DNA of 64,000 nucleotides from Allacma fusca (GCA_947179485.1 OX359247.1:7035060-7099059); one strand, 5' to 3'; numbered from the stretch's first letter, positions 35,958 through 48,251 are shown. Program-made: numbers and translations. The notes: a model not told the origin generated them from the sequence alone.

Positions 35958-38900
35958 ATGGTGAATAAAACGGAAGAGCCTGGACCTTCAACGGCGGAAA
36001 CCGCCCCGGCCACGGATGGTGAGGAAGCTGTCCCCGACCCTCAGATGAGAGCCGTGGTTCTCAATTCCTACGGAGGGCTTAAAGGAATCCAGGTGGTGGA
36101 GAACAAACCTCAACCCCAGGCTGTTGGGGAATCTGAGATTCTCCTCAAAACTGCAATGAGGTTTGCTGAACAGTTGTTTTCTTCATTTTCTTTTGATCCA
36201 GGAATTTAATTATAACTTTCATTTTTATATTAATTTGCAAAAATCATTGTAAGGATAATTAAGACTCTCTTATCCCTCAAGCTAGCGACTGAAAGTTTTA
36301 ATAATAATTAGGGTTTAGACAATAGAATTCCGCTCTGATTAACATTAATAATTATTGCTGGAAGGAACGGCTTGTCATATTAGGGAAGTCTTTGTTGTTG
36401 TTGCTTTCTTTCGAGATGTTTATTTGGAATGTAAAATCCTTGGTTAATCGTATTAGTCACTCAATTTACTTCTTAGTCACACGAGGCGTGCTGGGTGTTT
36501 GTGCACGAGAGACATTTCCTTCCAGGCTGTTGTTGAACTCATCTCCGCTTCCCTTTTCCTATATCTACTCGTTCCTTGCCCTGTAAATTAACTAAAGCCC
36601 CGATTTGACTTTGTTAGTAACCTTCAGTAATGAGCATCTGGAAAGAAATTCTTTGTGAATGGAACGAGACTGCGCGTCCTCTTCTCCACGGATATTTCTC
36701 CCCTTTTGTAAAGCATTCCGGATAAAATTCCATTTTCACACGATTGCATCAAAACTGATAGATGATGTGGTGGAAGCAATACAAATTTCCAGGATCACAG
36801 TCGCTCGCTACAACATACAAAAGTATGGGCTTAAATATATTCCAGGGCTATGCAGTCATTGTGTAGCTCCATGAGAGAAATCTTCTCCGACACATTCAAT
36901 AGAATCGAGAGCTCGCCTGTTCCTGTGCCATTCAGTCTTCTATATACATATAATGTAGATACGTCAGTAGAGGCAGAGCTAAGTTCTTTTCCCTCCAGCC
37001 TGGATGTAGTTTCTGGTTTCATCCTGGATATAATAAATATGTATAGATATACATACATACTGCATGCAAGGCTAGGATACTATAAAAGTTACATCCAAAT
37101 GCTATCGGTTTTTTTCCCTACTTTTCATTCACTTTCCCTAGCTCCCTCCAGCAATTCCAGCTTATATAAATGATACATGGAAATCTTATTACACTAGAGT
37201 TTTTATGATGGAGGATCTTCTCCGAAATAGTATTCAAGTCTAGGAACAATAATGTATTAAGAGCGAGGATAAGACCTTACTCTGGGAGCTGGGTATGGAC
37301 GTCTGTATCTACATTTAGTTTCCATTCCGTATTTACAGATACTTAGTATTCACAGGATGCACATACACTATTCCAATTTGTAATTTAAGCATGCACTTAT
37401 TTACAGCTCTTTAAATTTTCAAGACTTGATGACGCGGTTGGGAGTGATCGATTCCCCACCGAAGATACCCTTTGTCATGGGTTCGGAGGTTGTTGGGACA
37501 GTCATACAAATTGGAAAGGATGTTAGCCGATTCAAGGTATGGACATACATATGTACATACACCTTGAGAGTTTTAAAATTACCTCAATTTATTTTAGTAT
37601 TCAGAGCACAATTCCAATGCTCGAAGTTTCTGTGAACACAGGAGTGATGAGTAGATACTGTAGTTATGAATATGTAAAAATAATTTATTGCCCTCAAATT
37701 GTAAGTATATTTAAGCTAAATCATGTTGAATTATTTGAAAGGAGCTATAGTGTTGGAGGGATTATAATTTAATTATTTACATACTTCGGCAACTCTTCTC
37801 CTCTGGCGTTGTCCTAATAATAATGATGTTATTTTCATGGACTTGGAAACTTTAGTATTTTATGTTGAATATAAAAGGTCGGGGATATTGTGTACGGTCT
37901 ACCGGAAACTGGTGCTTGGGCTGAATTCGTTATTCTGGAAGAATCATTGGCCTGGATCGTGACGAAAACCAAGTTAGATGTCAAATATGTAGCAACAAGT
38001 TTGCCATATATTGTTGCACATTATTTATTGCAAGGAGTAGCCGTCGGCTCGTCAGTTGTTATTCACTCAGCGGGCGGCTCAGTCGGGCTGGCTGTGAGGG
38101 ATCTGGCAAAGATGCAGGGCTGTAAAGTGTTGGGTATTTGCTCGGGATACAAAATGGAGAAAATTTGTGGATTCGAGAGCTTGATCGATAGGACCTTTGA
38201 TTACGTGGCGGAAATTAAAAAGTAAGTTGATGATTGATTGGCTTTGAATGTAATCATTAGGGAGGGGGGAAACGGTCTGGTACCTCTCAACTCTATGTCT
38301 CTGGAGAGGGTAGTAATACTCCGATGGTGTTGATAGCCACTCAAGTACAACTGTTATTGTATATCTTGGCAAGTTCGAAACTCTGTAATTTTACCCACAC
38401 TACTTATACAATTGACTCCATGTGTTGTGATAAGGTTGTACCCCGCTGGAGTTAATTTAGTTCTGGACCCGCAAGGCGGGGAAGATTGCACCAGAGGCTT
38501 GACACTCCTTTCTCCCGGAGGAAAGTACATCCTTTACGGATCCGCCAATATCGTCACAGGGGAAACTAAAAGCTTTTTCAGCATGGCCAAAAGCTGGTGG
38601 CAAGTAGAGAAAGTCTCACCACTCAAGCTTTTTGAAGAGAATAAATTCATAGGGGGATTGCATCTGAGAAATTTGCTAAAAACCAAATATGATGAAGTGG
38701 GAAAGGTCCTCGATAAATTGTGGGGGCTCATGGAATCTGGGCAAGTTAAGCCAACCGTAGATTCAATTTGGTCATTTGAAGAGGTTCGAACTAATCTAAT
38801 TTATTACTTGACATTTAATTATTAAATTTTCACGTCTACTGTCAAATTACCTCTGTGGTGTTTTCATTAGATTAAATTCTAATTGAATATTGTCATTTTG

Positions 38901-39047
38901 GGGGTTTCAATGCACTCGTAGGTTCCTGAGGCCATGCAGAAGATGCACGATCGGAAAAACATTGGGAAATTACTCATTGATCCGGCTGCTAGGAAAGTGG
39001 AGAAGAATGATACGGAGAAAGGGAACGGAGAAAGTAATGCTAACTAA
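35958..39047 (+). CDS. VAT1: VAT1-like quinone oxidoreductase (MDR superfamily), five exons
   Basis: Model: join(35958..36160, 37407..37536, 37878..38221, 38435..38783, 38922..39047), 383 aa, frame kept at every junction. It belongs to the zinc-free medium-chain dehydrogenase/reductase group around synaptic vesicle membrane protein VAT-1, NADPH-dependent enzymes acting on quinone-like compounds and, in vertebrates, linked to vesicle and mitochondrial membranes. The N terminus is acidic and Pro/Glu-rich (about 30 aa, as in VAT1), then MRAVVLNSYGG, SLNFQDLMTRLGVI (substrate-side loop), PFVMGSEVVGTV, and a Rossmann nucleotide-binding segment with HSAGGSVG (human-type enzymes usually have AGGVG). 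It closes with the family-typical SIWSFEEVPEAMQKMHDRKNIGK. The exon 4 donor is weak (GAG then GTTCGA), but reading on gives a stop after about 14 codons and loses the conserved tail, so splicing there is favoured. Confidence 0.93.
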
Positions 39048-39294
39048 CGAGGGGAGCATGTGCATATCTACTTTAACAAGGACTTGCGGAGCGAGTATGT
39101 CTATACCCCACAAAGCTACTGACACATCAGTAAAGTAGCTCCGTGGAAATTCCTTCGCTTAACAACCTCCATATGTTCTTCCTGACTCCCGTCATTCAAC
39201 ATAACATGATCGGCGTTGATGATGCTTAAATGTTACAAGAATGTGCACATATACCATGTATGTATACACATAATTAATCACTTCTAATATATAT

Positions 39295-39320
39295 ACATAC
39301 ATACATACATACATACATAC
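39295..39320. repeat. (CATA)n microsatellite
   Basis: A perfect tetranucleotide tract between the VAT1-like gene and the CS-alpha-beta gene. A similar but shorter tract lies near 57,430-57,450. Confidence 0.85.
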
Positions 39321-39690
39321 AACAAGATCAATCAGACAAGGGTTTCGTTCAATAAAATTTGTTCTTGCGATTGACAATGATATTTGAATATTCATCATAT
39401 CCAATTTTTACCGTAGACTCAATCATTTGGATTACATGCGCCAGAATAATTGCCAGCCCATATTTGTACATGCATAGATTTACGTATATCCAAACAGGCA
39501 TGCATAACACAATGCATAAAAATGCTTTGCTGCACTACCCGACTCATCCATTTTATTTTATTGAGTGCTGAAAACATGCGACCTTCGGGTTTCTTTAGAA
39601 GTTGATAGAATAAATAAATAGTTAAATAAAGTAGTAGTGAGTTTAAGGCTTTAAAAGACAGAATGTATGTATGTACGTATGGAGGTTGAG

Positions 39691-41887
39691 TTAAATATGG
39701 GACATTTTCTCTGCCCAAGGCATTCCACAAAAGCAGGTAGTGTCACACATGCCAGTGACGTAGCCAGCAATCTCGCAATTGACTCTGCATGCAGAATTGT
39801 GACAGAAGCCGAAAGCGGGGTATAAATATTCAGAGGAACGGGCTCGTTGATCGATAAAATACTCCAATTTCAGACCTGTAAAACAACCATGGAAAACATT
39901 GAATAAGCTCCAGCCCCATGATTTTTTTTTTAAATTTCCAACTGTTTCGTATAATAATGGTCTTACCGAACTCCGGCCTTTGTTTTAGCAAACATACACA
40001 TGAAGAGCTATCGACGCATTTACCAGCGTAAAATCCTAGTCGGTTGCAGGTAACTCCGCACAATCCCTCTGAACCGCAGAGAGTTGGGTCATCCTGTTCA
40101 TCTTCCTCTTCGAAGTCCGTCCGAGCTCCGCCACACTCTGCATGATCCATCCTTCCAGCACCAAACCAGCGGTTGTAAATTTGATCCAAGCTTGGGAGCT
40201 TCCATTTGGAGGGTAGTGTATGATTAGGCCTTAGATGTGCTAACATAGGATTTGGAAATGAAGGCAAGTGTGAGCCGGTGAGGTGGTCCAAGAGTGGTGT
40301 TGGAATGTTATTATTGCCATTTGGATGCAATAAATTATGCAGGGGTCTTGAACTTGCTGAGAGAGGCAGTCCTCCATTACTCATGCTAGTCATGTTAGCT
40401 ACTTTCTCCTTAATATGCTCCAATTTAGCTTCAATTGGCTTTCCAGCCCGGCTTGGATTTTTCCAGTCGTCAGTTGTTGAAGAGGATGTTATAACAACTT
40501 TTTGAATGATTGGGGCAGGAATGCTTTGGTCTTTTGCTGAGTCGATAAGTGTAGCATTTTCTTTTACTGAACTACTGTTGGTGGCAGTGGATTTGACTAA
40601 AGTGGCCTCTGTAACTCTATCCTTTACAAGACTGCTGGTTTGGACTGGACTGACTTCTGTTACTTTGTCTTTTAAGGGACTGTTGTTCGTTACATTACTT
40701 TTCGCGGAGCTGACTTCCGTCACATTATCTCTTAAACGACTGTCTGCAAATCCAACATCCTCTTGAGGGGGATCTTCAACCTTTGAGTCAGTCCCATTAG
40801 AAGTGATTTCAGGAGTGCCCTCCTGTTTCCCATCTAAGTCATCAGCACTTATGAAATGAGGAATTAATTCAAATTCGGAGGGAATATGTGAAGAGGGGAA
40901 TTGTTCATACTCGGATGGATCCGAATGGGGAATGCTAACATGCAATTCATGGGTATTCTTGCCTACATTTTCATTCTGTGTAAAAACTAAGCCAGGCAAG
41001 AATAATGTGGGTAGAGTGAAGTTAAACCTAGGGATTTGGAACTGGCTATTGGTTTGTAATGGGAAATGAATGCTAAAATTTGGGATTGATGTGACCTGCT
41101 GAGGTCCAGGAGATTTCCCTTCAATTCCACCCTCACCCAATGTCGGCCGCTTGGCCCTCTTCACATCAGGTTGCACAATTAGAACGGGTTTCTTCACTCC
41201 TGCATATGACAGCGTAAATATTTGAGCTGTAAAATTGGGAACTGGAGTCTCAGCAGTGTAGTTAGAGATCTCATGTCGAAATTCCAAGTCCGAACTGTCA
41301 GGAATAAGGGCGAGGGTTACATCCGACAAATTTCCTTGACCCTTTGATGCTACGTGAGGTTCTCCAGCCTCCGGAGATGTTTTAACTTGAGGATTTTCTT
41401 TCTGCTCCAGTTCTGGATCCCCAAGAGAAGATGCAATCTCAACTGGGAGTAAGTTCTGAGGCTTGCCGTCACTAGACCCAACCAAGTACTCCGTCGGAAG
41501 CATGAATCCCGGGCTAATTCTGTATTCTGGCTCTGATTTCCTCTCAGCATCTTCACTCCCACCAGCCACAACTTCAGCGGTGGTGAACGCTAATGACATT
41601 AAAAATTTCCCCCTCCTTATCAAATCACCTATACACACTATAATTCTCCTCCTACAAATCCTTTTTACATATGAACTATAGAGCTACTATAAAAGCAATA
41701 AATATCCCAAAAAAAAGAACTTCGCAAAGTAATGCAATCATGTACAGAAACTGGCAGTCGTAATTTAGAATCAACTCCTGGAAACTTCTCACACTCTCCC
41801 TGATGATTATCTCCGAAATTATTCAAACTATAAAAAAAACTTACCAATCTGGATAACCAGCAAGAGCACTTTCGCATGTACTCCCAT
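39691..41887 (-). CDS. Secreted stalk protein with two C-terminal CS-alpha-beta (defensin-like) modules
   Basis: Model: complement(join(39691..39875, 39967..41589, 41845..41887)), 616 aa; both junctions are phase 1. Exon 1 encodes the start of a signal peptide (MGVHAKVLLLVIQI). Exon 2 gives a long hydrophilic region with hardly any cysteine, many potential N-glycosylation sites and degenerate repeats of a KDxVTEVS-type unit around residues 300-370. It ends in a first six-cysteine module (Cys519, 525, 529, 539, 545, 547). Exon 3 encodes a second module (Cys580, 585, 589, 599, 603, 605). Both follow C-x(4-5)-C-x3-C-x9-C-x(4-5)-C-x-C, the pattern of arthropod defensin-like CS-alpha-beta folds. 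One further Cys lies near residue 500. Ordinary arthropod defensins are under about 100 aa, so the long stalk is unusual. Possible roles: tethered antimicrobial, cuticle or matrix protein, or mucin-like secretion; none is proven. I do not recognise the full-length family. Confidence 0.8.
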
Positions 41888-42069
41888 TGCGATAATTATT
41901 ACAAAATTTCAAAATCCTCCAAAAATGATTCCTTCCTCGTAATAAAATTCAAGTAAAAAAACAATATTTCCACGTTACTATATTTCTTCCCGACACTTGT
42001 TTTACAACAGGCTAAAGTAGATTCCAGATGAAAGTGAAAAATATTATGAACACAAGGACGTGCACCCCC

Positions 42070-42298
42070 TCAAACGTACACACCTGAGTGTTCTATTTTG
42101 ATGGGAAGTACGGTGGTAGAAACAGTATTTTTTTTGTATGCAGGACATTCAACCCTAACGAAGTCCCGTAAGTCCCTGCAGGAGCCTTTCCTTTCCATAA
42201 TTAATACAGTTCTAGAAATTCTTCCAGTTTTAGTGTCTCTAACAGACTGCATCTCGGGTTCCATCTCAATAAATGTCTCCAACCAGCTACTCCTGTCT
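42070..42298 (-). CDS. Possible coding exon of an unrecognised gene
   Basis: An open stretch reading about 70 codons to a TGA, with protein-like composition (WLETFIEMEPEMQSVRD, GSCRDLRDFVRVECPAYKK, VLPIKIEHSG) and two cysteines. It has no in-frame ATG at its start. An acceptor-like AG (GACAG or GAGTAG, about 42,287-42,300) is present, which suggests an internal or terminal exon. The donor-like GGTGTG near its end would allow continuation. I found no convincing partner exon upstream (42,300-43,000) and no domain. It may belong to a gene on the minus strand between the CS-alpha-beta gene and PDCD2, or be chance. Confidence 0.3.
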
Positions 42299-43076
42299 TC
42301 TGTCTATCCACATAAATACATACATAGATACATTTACTCTAGCATAAGCCAAGCATGGAAAAATACGAATATTTTTCTGTATATGTACATTTACCCCTTC
42401 AGACTAGCAATACACTACAAATACATTCTCTAACTGTGAGAAGAACCCCCCAAAAAAAGCAAAAATTTATTAAAAATGCATACATAAATCTTCTTATAAC
42501 ACACTCCTTAGGAATTCTCATAAAGGATCTTTTTTGGGAAAAAATTCTAAAATAAAGGGGTCACTAATAGCTCCAAAATATATGTTGTACCTCAAAAACG
42601 TTTTTTATTTGGTTCTGGAAATTATTGTGAATTTACTTAATTGAATGCTAATGGCCTATTTATATATAGATACACACTTCAAATTTAAAATCATTTTGCA
42701 GTTCTAAGGGAACAGGGAATTTGGGAACGGTTGTTTGTAACGGCTTTTTATTTCACTTTGGGACGTAACGCTTAAACCCTGAGCCTGAATAAATGTTGCG
42801 CAAAATTAACCGCGAGGGTTCAACTTGTTGGAATCAAAGCACGTGGGGTGAAAGTAAATCTCAGAATTAAAATCTGTGAGTTAAAGTTGTGGTTAAATAA
42901 TAATCTAGTCTAGCAATCCGAGCATTGGAATTTACAAGCTTAAGAAGCATTAATTATCTTGATATTAAAATTATTTATTTAGAATTTACCTAGACGAAGA
43001 ATTATTGTTAGTTATATTGTCATAAAAATCCCAGTTTAGCAAATCAGTTTTAGTTGTTGAAAGATCATTTTTGAGA

Positions 43077-44390
43077 ATGTCAAGAAATAAAAATCGAAGA
43101 CAGGAGACGGTGAAAGAAAAACCCGTGGAATTGGGTTTCATTGAAGAGATTGACGAATTGTGGAGATTGTCGAGTGCATATTTTTCGTCGAAATTCGGCG
43201 GGAGCCCTTCTTGGTTGGACTTGAAAGATCTTCCGAAGCCTTCGGAAATTAAATGTGGGTCTTGTGACGGCCCCACAAAATTCCTTCTTCAAATTTATGC
43301 ACCATTAGAGTCTGAAGAGACTTTCCACAGATCCATATTCCTATTCGTTTGTCCGAAGCCCCATTGCTGTGTCGAGAAGAATTCGAATAAGAATTGGGTG
43401 GCGTTCAGGAGCCAGCTTAAGAGACAGAATGAGTTTTATTCCTCGGAACCCCCTCCTGAGGATGACTCTTTGGCTGATATAATTCCTGAAAAATTTGGCA
43501 CTAAACTATGCCGAATTTGTGGAGCTCAAGGACCACTGAGCTGTGGAGGGTGTCATAAAGTTAATTATTGTGGGAAAGAACATCAAACTTTAGATTGGAA
43601 GGAGGGTCACAAAGGGGAATGCACGGATGCGGGTAAGTTGATCAAGTGTATGGTTGTTAAATAGTATATTTTGGTTGGATTACAATGCATATGTGAGATT
43701 TATTGATTTTTAATGCTAGACTTTAACCCTACACATGAAAACCAGAGGAAAGGATATTTCTACAAAGAGAGCGAGATCGTTATTGACAAAGAAGTCATTC
43801 CTAAAGCCAAAAGTAAAGCCAAGAGTGAGAAGCAACGCTTGGAAGAGTATGAAAAATTTGTTTCAGAAGGACAACTTGGAACATTGAGTATGAGAACTTT
43901 AGTATTTACCCTAACTTTAGGATTAGTAGGGCACTTTTGTTGTAGAATTCAATCATAATTTTCAAAAGTTTCAGGTTGGTTGGGAAATAATTATTGTTGT
44001 TTTTTTCTTGTAGGTGACGTCTCTAACGCGGATCTTCAGGAAGCAGCGTCATACAAGTCAGATAAAGCTTTTAATAAGTTCCGGAAGCGAGTTCAGTATC
44101 AACCTGACCAAATTTTAAGATATGATCGCGGGGGAGACCCATTATGGGTGTCGGCTGACAAAACAATGGAAAAATCGGATATTCCTCCCTGCCCGCTGTG
44201 CGAAGGACCTCGTGTATTTGAATTCCAGGTGATGCCACAGCTTTTAAATCATGTTGGGCAAGACGGTGTGGAGGGTTCTCTTGATTGGGGAACTGTCGTT
44301 GTGTACACTTGCGAAAAAAGTTGTAACTCGGGCCCGTCATACAAGCCGGAGTTTGTATGGCAGCAGGATTTTAAGGAGGTGGATGTGTGA
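43077..44390 (+). CDS. PDCD2: PDCD2, zinc-finger MYND ribosome-biogenesis factor
   Basis: Model: join(43077..43632, 43720..43887, 44014..44390), 366 aa, all junctions phase 1. PDCD2 is a conserved dedicated chaperone of the 40S protein uS5 (RPS2) in animals and yeast. Visible: the N-terminal TYPP-like half with LGFIEEID, a CGSCDGPTKFLLQIYAP motif (Cys60, Cys63) and FLFVCPKPHCC; a MYND zinc finger at about residues 145-182 (CRICGAQG...CGGCHKVNYCGKEHQ...WKEGHKGEC); an acidic/Lys-rich middle; and the PDCD2 C-terminal domain with CPLCEGPRVFEFQVMPQLL, LDWGTVVVYTC and the terminal EFVWQQDF. Length is typical of the family. The ATG at 43077 is the first in frame. An AATAAA-type poly(A) signal lies near 44,531. 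The gene is convergent with TRPT1. Confidence 0.96.
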
Positions 44391-45515
44391 CTGTTTATTT
44401 GACAACAGAAGAAGCCAACAGGTATTGCTGCAAAAACTCCGTTCGCTTATCTTGTATAATATTTTTAAGATTTCTCAAAATTAGTGCAAATGTTTTTGTT
44501 GTACTTATTTCTGTGAAAGATTAAGTTGAAAATAAATATACCTTTATTTATTTCTTAAGGGCTGAATTTAAAAATATTTGGTTACTAATAACTAGTTTTA
44601 ATCAAATAAAATTAAAAACAGAATAGTGATGCTTTGATCTATGACTTAAATAATCGTACTAAAAATACAAAGAAGTCAACAATCTCACAGTCCGTTTTCT
44701 GTTGACGTGCACCTGAAACTGAACATTCAGTGATGTAATAAAAGCATACTGTCGCGGACATTTAATTTAGTATTTCAGACAGTAGTAAGTCGATTATATT
44801 GGTATTAATAATTGTAGCTGTTATATTATGTTTATTAGGTTTTGCAGCTTAAACAGCTACAATTGACTCATGTTGTCACGTTATTAGTAGTATTAACACA
44901 CATTTTTGTATAGTTGTTATAACGGAGGTGAAGTTGTAGTTAATTTTTACATTGAAGGCAATTAGCATGTAACACAAACTCTCGGGAAAATCTCACAATA
45001 AGTCAGTATGTCGATACACGGAGAAACAACTGTATAGCGGCTCGTCTATAGGCAAGTTAGTTTATCGTCATTGTGGGAACCAGATATAATGTGTCAGATC
45101 TGAACTATATGCTTATGTTCGAGTCAAGACGTTTTTTCATTACCGAATGTATACATGGACAACACCTTTGCCTATCCTACAATCTAGCCTACAAGTATTA
45201 AAATCACAAATTTTTGCCCATTTGGAGTGTATTTAATTCAATATTTTAGCACTTTTTAGGGGCGAAGCGAAGCTGAAAGTCCCTATTGGGAATGTCGGGG
45301 TTTCTGCGATAGCTGCTGATGGGCATATACACCACTGCAGATTTTTTTTAATGAACAACATAACATAAATCCCTTGAATGCATCCACTTTTATTTAATGT
45401 CGTTCGAATATCGAATCAAGTTAGCAAAGGTTGGGGTCGGGCGGAGAACTAATAACTTAACACCTAGTGCATAAAATATTCTTCCGAAGTACTGAATTGA
45501 CTAATACCAATGTTG
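44391..45515. other. Intergenic, between convergent PDCD2 and TRPT1
   Basis: No gene seen. It includes the 3' UTRs of both neighbours. The phrase GGGGCGAAGCGAAGCTGAAA at about 45,259-45,278 looks unlike its AT-rich surroundings and may be a transposon fragment, but I cannot place it. Confidence 0.4.
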
Positions 45516-46790
45516 CTAACTAGCAGTGGGAAACAGGATGACTCCTCTTTTGATGTCCTTTACTTTCTCAAAATATTTCGGCTCCAATATTCCGTTTTGA
45601 TTCCCTGGAGTAAGAACTACATTATTGTCTGAGCGGAAAAACTTCAATCCATCTAAAAACAGACCATAATCAGTAACTGAAAACTTCCTGAAGAATGGGC
45701 CTTGTGTTAATTATTTACAAATTCTTTTAACCTTGAAGCGCAAGTTTCAGATTAATGTAAATGTAGATTTCCACGGAGTTCCTCATGCCGCTTATCACTC
45801 CTTCCGATCCAGGCTCTCCTGGAGCAAAATGAATATGGTTCCTTGTCTTCCGACAAAGGCCTGACTCCTGAATGCTACCCCAGAATCTTCTGTACGTTCC
45901 GTGAATTACAACAGGAAACTCCTCGGGGTTCGTAATGGCTTCTAACAATTCCTCTTCATCAATCTACATAAAACGAAATCGATCGTTGGAAATTTTCTGT
46001 TCCTTCATATACCGTAGTTCACTTCTTGAACGTATTTTGTCAACTACAAATGTTGCATGTAAAATTGATTTACGTGAAAAGAATGTCCTTGATTGGCTCT
46101 TATTAGCACCTCTCCCCTATCATCAGTTGTCACAGAAAATCTCTGCTTATCATTATTTGAAACTACGCTTAAAATATCATCTTGACTATAATGCTTGAAT
46201 CTTGGAAGTGCCAGGATGTCTGCAACCGCAACGTAGCCTCCAGGACGAACAGTTATCTGTTTTTCTTTTGGAGCAGAATGACGTAAGAGATGACTCATTG
46301 ATTTGCTCAACTTCACATTGTGCTGGCTCTGGCATTTAAAAAAGTTCCAACAAAAATTAAAAGAAATTAGTATTTAATAAATAACAAAAGGTACCATTCT
46401 TTTTAAATAAAATATGTGAATAGACTACCCCAAAGGAATTAGTACACAATAATTTCAATTTAATAATTTTAATTTAGACTAGAATTTATTGAATATACTG
46501 GGACGATCCTCCGAGTGAATTAAAATAGATTAGACTTGTGAACCGGTTGGGCAATAGAGACAGCGACACTTTTTAGCCCGCATTATATACGTGCATAAAG
46601 GACAAGACCCAAGGACCCGCTCTTAACGCTAGGCCCTTGGTCAACCTAATATTTGGCCAAATCATGCGTTCAGGTTCTAGTACCGGAGCGCGCGGAATTT
46701 AAAATTGTATGAACACAACGTTATTCTCGACGTATTAAAGAAGCCCTGATTGAACTTTTGAAATGTCAATACGCTTACCTGGGCACTCAT
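45516..46790 (-). CDS. TRPT1: tRNA 2'-phosphotransferase (Tpt1/KptA family), four exons
   Basis: Model: complement(join(45516..45652, 45732..45963, 46074..46328, 46779..46790)), 211 aa. The enzyme removes the 2'-phosphate left at tRNA splice junctions, passing it to NAD+ to give ADP-ribose 1'',2''-cyclic phosphate and nicotinamide. Conserved family motifs: LSKSMSHLLRHS near the N terminus, RPGGYVAVADIL, KQRFSV, IRANQGHSF, VIHGTYRRFW, NHIHFAPGEPG, VISGMR and VLTPGNQNG. The exon before LSKS has no ATG in frame. A 12-nt first exon (ATG AGT GCC CAG, then GTAAGC) joins acceptor AG at 46330-46329 in phase 0 and gives MSAQSQHNVKLSK, closely matching the family start. An in-frame GTG at 46316 exists but would be a poor eukaryotic start. 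Length is close to the human protein. Confidence 0.93.
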
Positions 46791-47298
46791 TTTTCAACTT
46801 TAACACCGTTTCAAACAGCACTATTTAAATTCTCAGAGACTAAACCACTACTCAGTCAAATGAGTGGAAGGACGGGTCAAATCAATGAGATTGGCAGGAA
46901 GATAGGACGACTGGATAAAGAAATGAGTTACTTATCGAAAGCAAGTTATCCCCGATAATTGTTTGCCGGAACAAATGAGAATAGGTCTCGATCAATCATC
47001 CTGAAACCATTTAGATGACCACTGGTGCAGTTAATGACGGATGACTCAACACCTACTGTCGATTGCAACCAAACATGTCTGTAATCGTCCAACAGAGGAT
47101 CACGAGGATAGTGTATTTTTTGCGTCAGCATAAGTTCATTAGATATTACTCTCAGGATTCAATAATCTGTCAATTCTCTAGTGCAGGAGCTACAAAACGA
47201 CTCATATCCCGACCCCCTAGTCCCTAGTATTGTAGAAATATTTATTTCTCAATGTCAGTTTGTGGCAAAGTATTTCCCAGAATTTCACATTCCTCTCA
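46791..47298. other. Short intergenic stretch left of the transposon cluster
   Basis: No gene recognised; includes the presumed TRPT1 promoter. Confidence 0.4.
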
Positions 47299-47307
47299 CT
47301 GATATAA

Positions 47308-48251
47308 TAAGGTTCTCAACGGATAGGATAATTCCCTTATCCTATCCGTATCCTATCCGATCCGAATTTTTACCGATAAAACTGAAGCGTATCCGATCCT
47401 ATCCGCTTCCATCGGATTAAAAATTATCTTATCCGAAGCTTATCCGTAAATTTTCGGATGACGTATTTATCCCATCCGAAGCCGTCGGATACGAAAAAGG
47501 AGCTATCCGATCCTATCCGCGGATATCCGATCCTATCTGCGGATACACGAATTAATTATAGAAGGTGAAATTGATCCTGGAGTTTGGCTTTTAGTTTTAA
47601 ATACAATATACTGTTAGCTTATAACGTAATGTATTGACAGACGAAACCGTGCATATATGTTTGCTTGGAAAAACATTTAATATAAATAATTTAAGAATTG
47701 AGACTTTTCTGTTTCGCATATCAGATATTCTCAAAAATTAATTTAACTTACTGAAAACCTTTAACAATTTGAAGCCTATAAGAACAGGTAACTAGAATAA
47801 GCAGCTGAAATTCAAAATATTGCCGAATTTTTGGTCATAACATAAATACTTGACAGCATGCTTATATTCGTGAGGTCCGGTTTTAGGTTTGCTACAAAAG
47901 CTACATGAACTGAAAAAGGTAGAAATGTTTTGAGAAATTTCCAAACTAATGTTCTGTCAGTGATTATTAATGAGTAATTATTAGAGTCGTCGTCATGTTT
48001 TCAAAAATACGTTTATCCGCGGATATCCTCGGATATCCGTCGGATTATCCGTAAAACAAAAAGTCGCAATCCGATCCGTTCGGATATTTTATGCAGAAGT
48101 ATCCGATCCTATCCGGGATTTTTCTCGGATGGGAATGACAAAACCGATCCGTTCGGATAAATATCGGATCGGATAATCTTCAGTTTTATCCTATCCGTAT
48201 CCGTATCCGATCCGTATCCGTTCGGATATATCCGATCCGTTGAGAACCTTA
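47308..48251. mobile_element. Non-autonomous DNA transposon 1 (GATCC-rich, TIR-bounded)
   Basis: Ends are TAAGGTTCTCAACGG and its exact inverse CCGTTGAGAACCTTA, flanked on both sides by the direct repeat CTGATATAA (47,299-47,307 and 48,252-48,260). The outer ~250 bases on each side are packed with TATCCGATCC / GGATCGGATA words in opposite orientations, forming long subterminal inverted repeats. The middle (about 47,570-48,000) is ordinary AT-rich DNA without a transposase frame. The TIR wording (GGTTCTCAAC) resembles hAT ends; the 9-bp duplication is one longer than the usual hAT 8 bp, so a MULE-like origin is possible. Confidence 0.85.

Noticed and set aside
40278..40766. Plus-strand frames with repeated VTLSFT-like wording
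   Set aside because: They are the complement of the repeat region of the CS-alpha-beta stalk protein.
42986..43292. Minus-strand frames ending in an Asn/Ser-rich tail
   Set aside because: Antisense to PDCD2 exon 1; no independent evidence.
45259..45330. GGGGCGAAGCGAAGC stretch as a mobile element end
   Set aside because: No inverted partner or target duplication found nearby; kept only as a remark.
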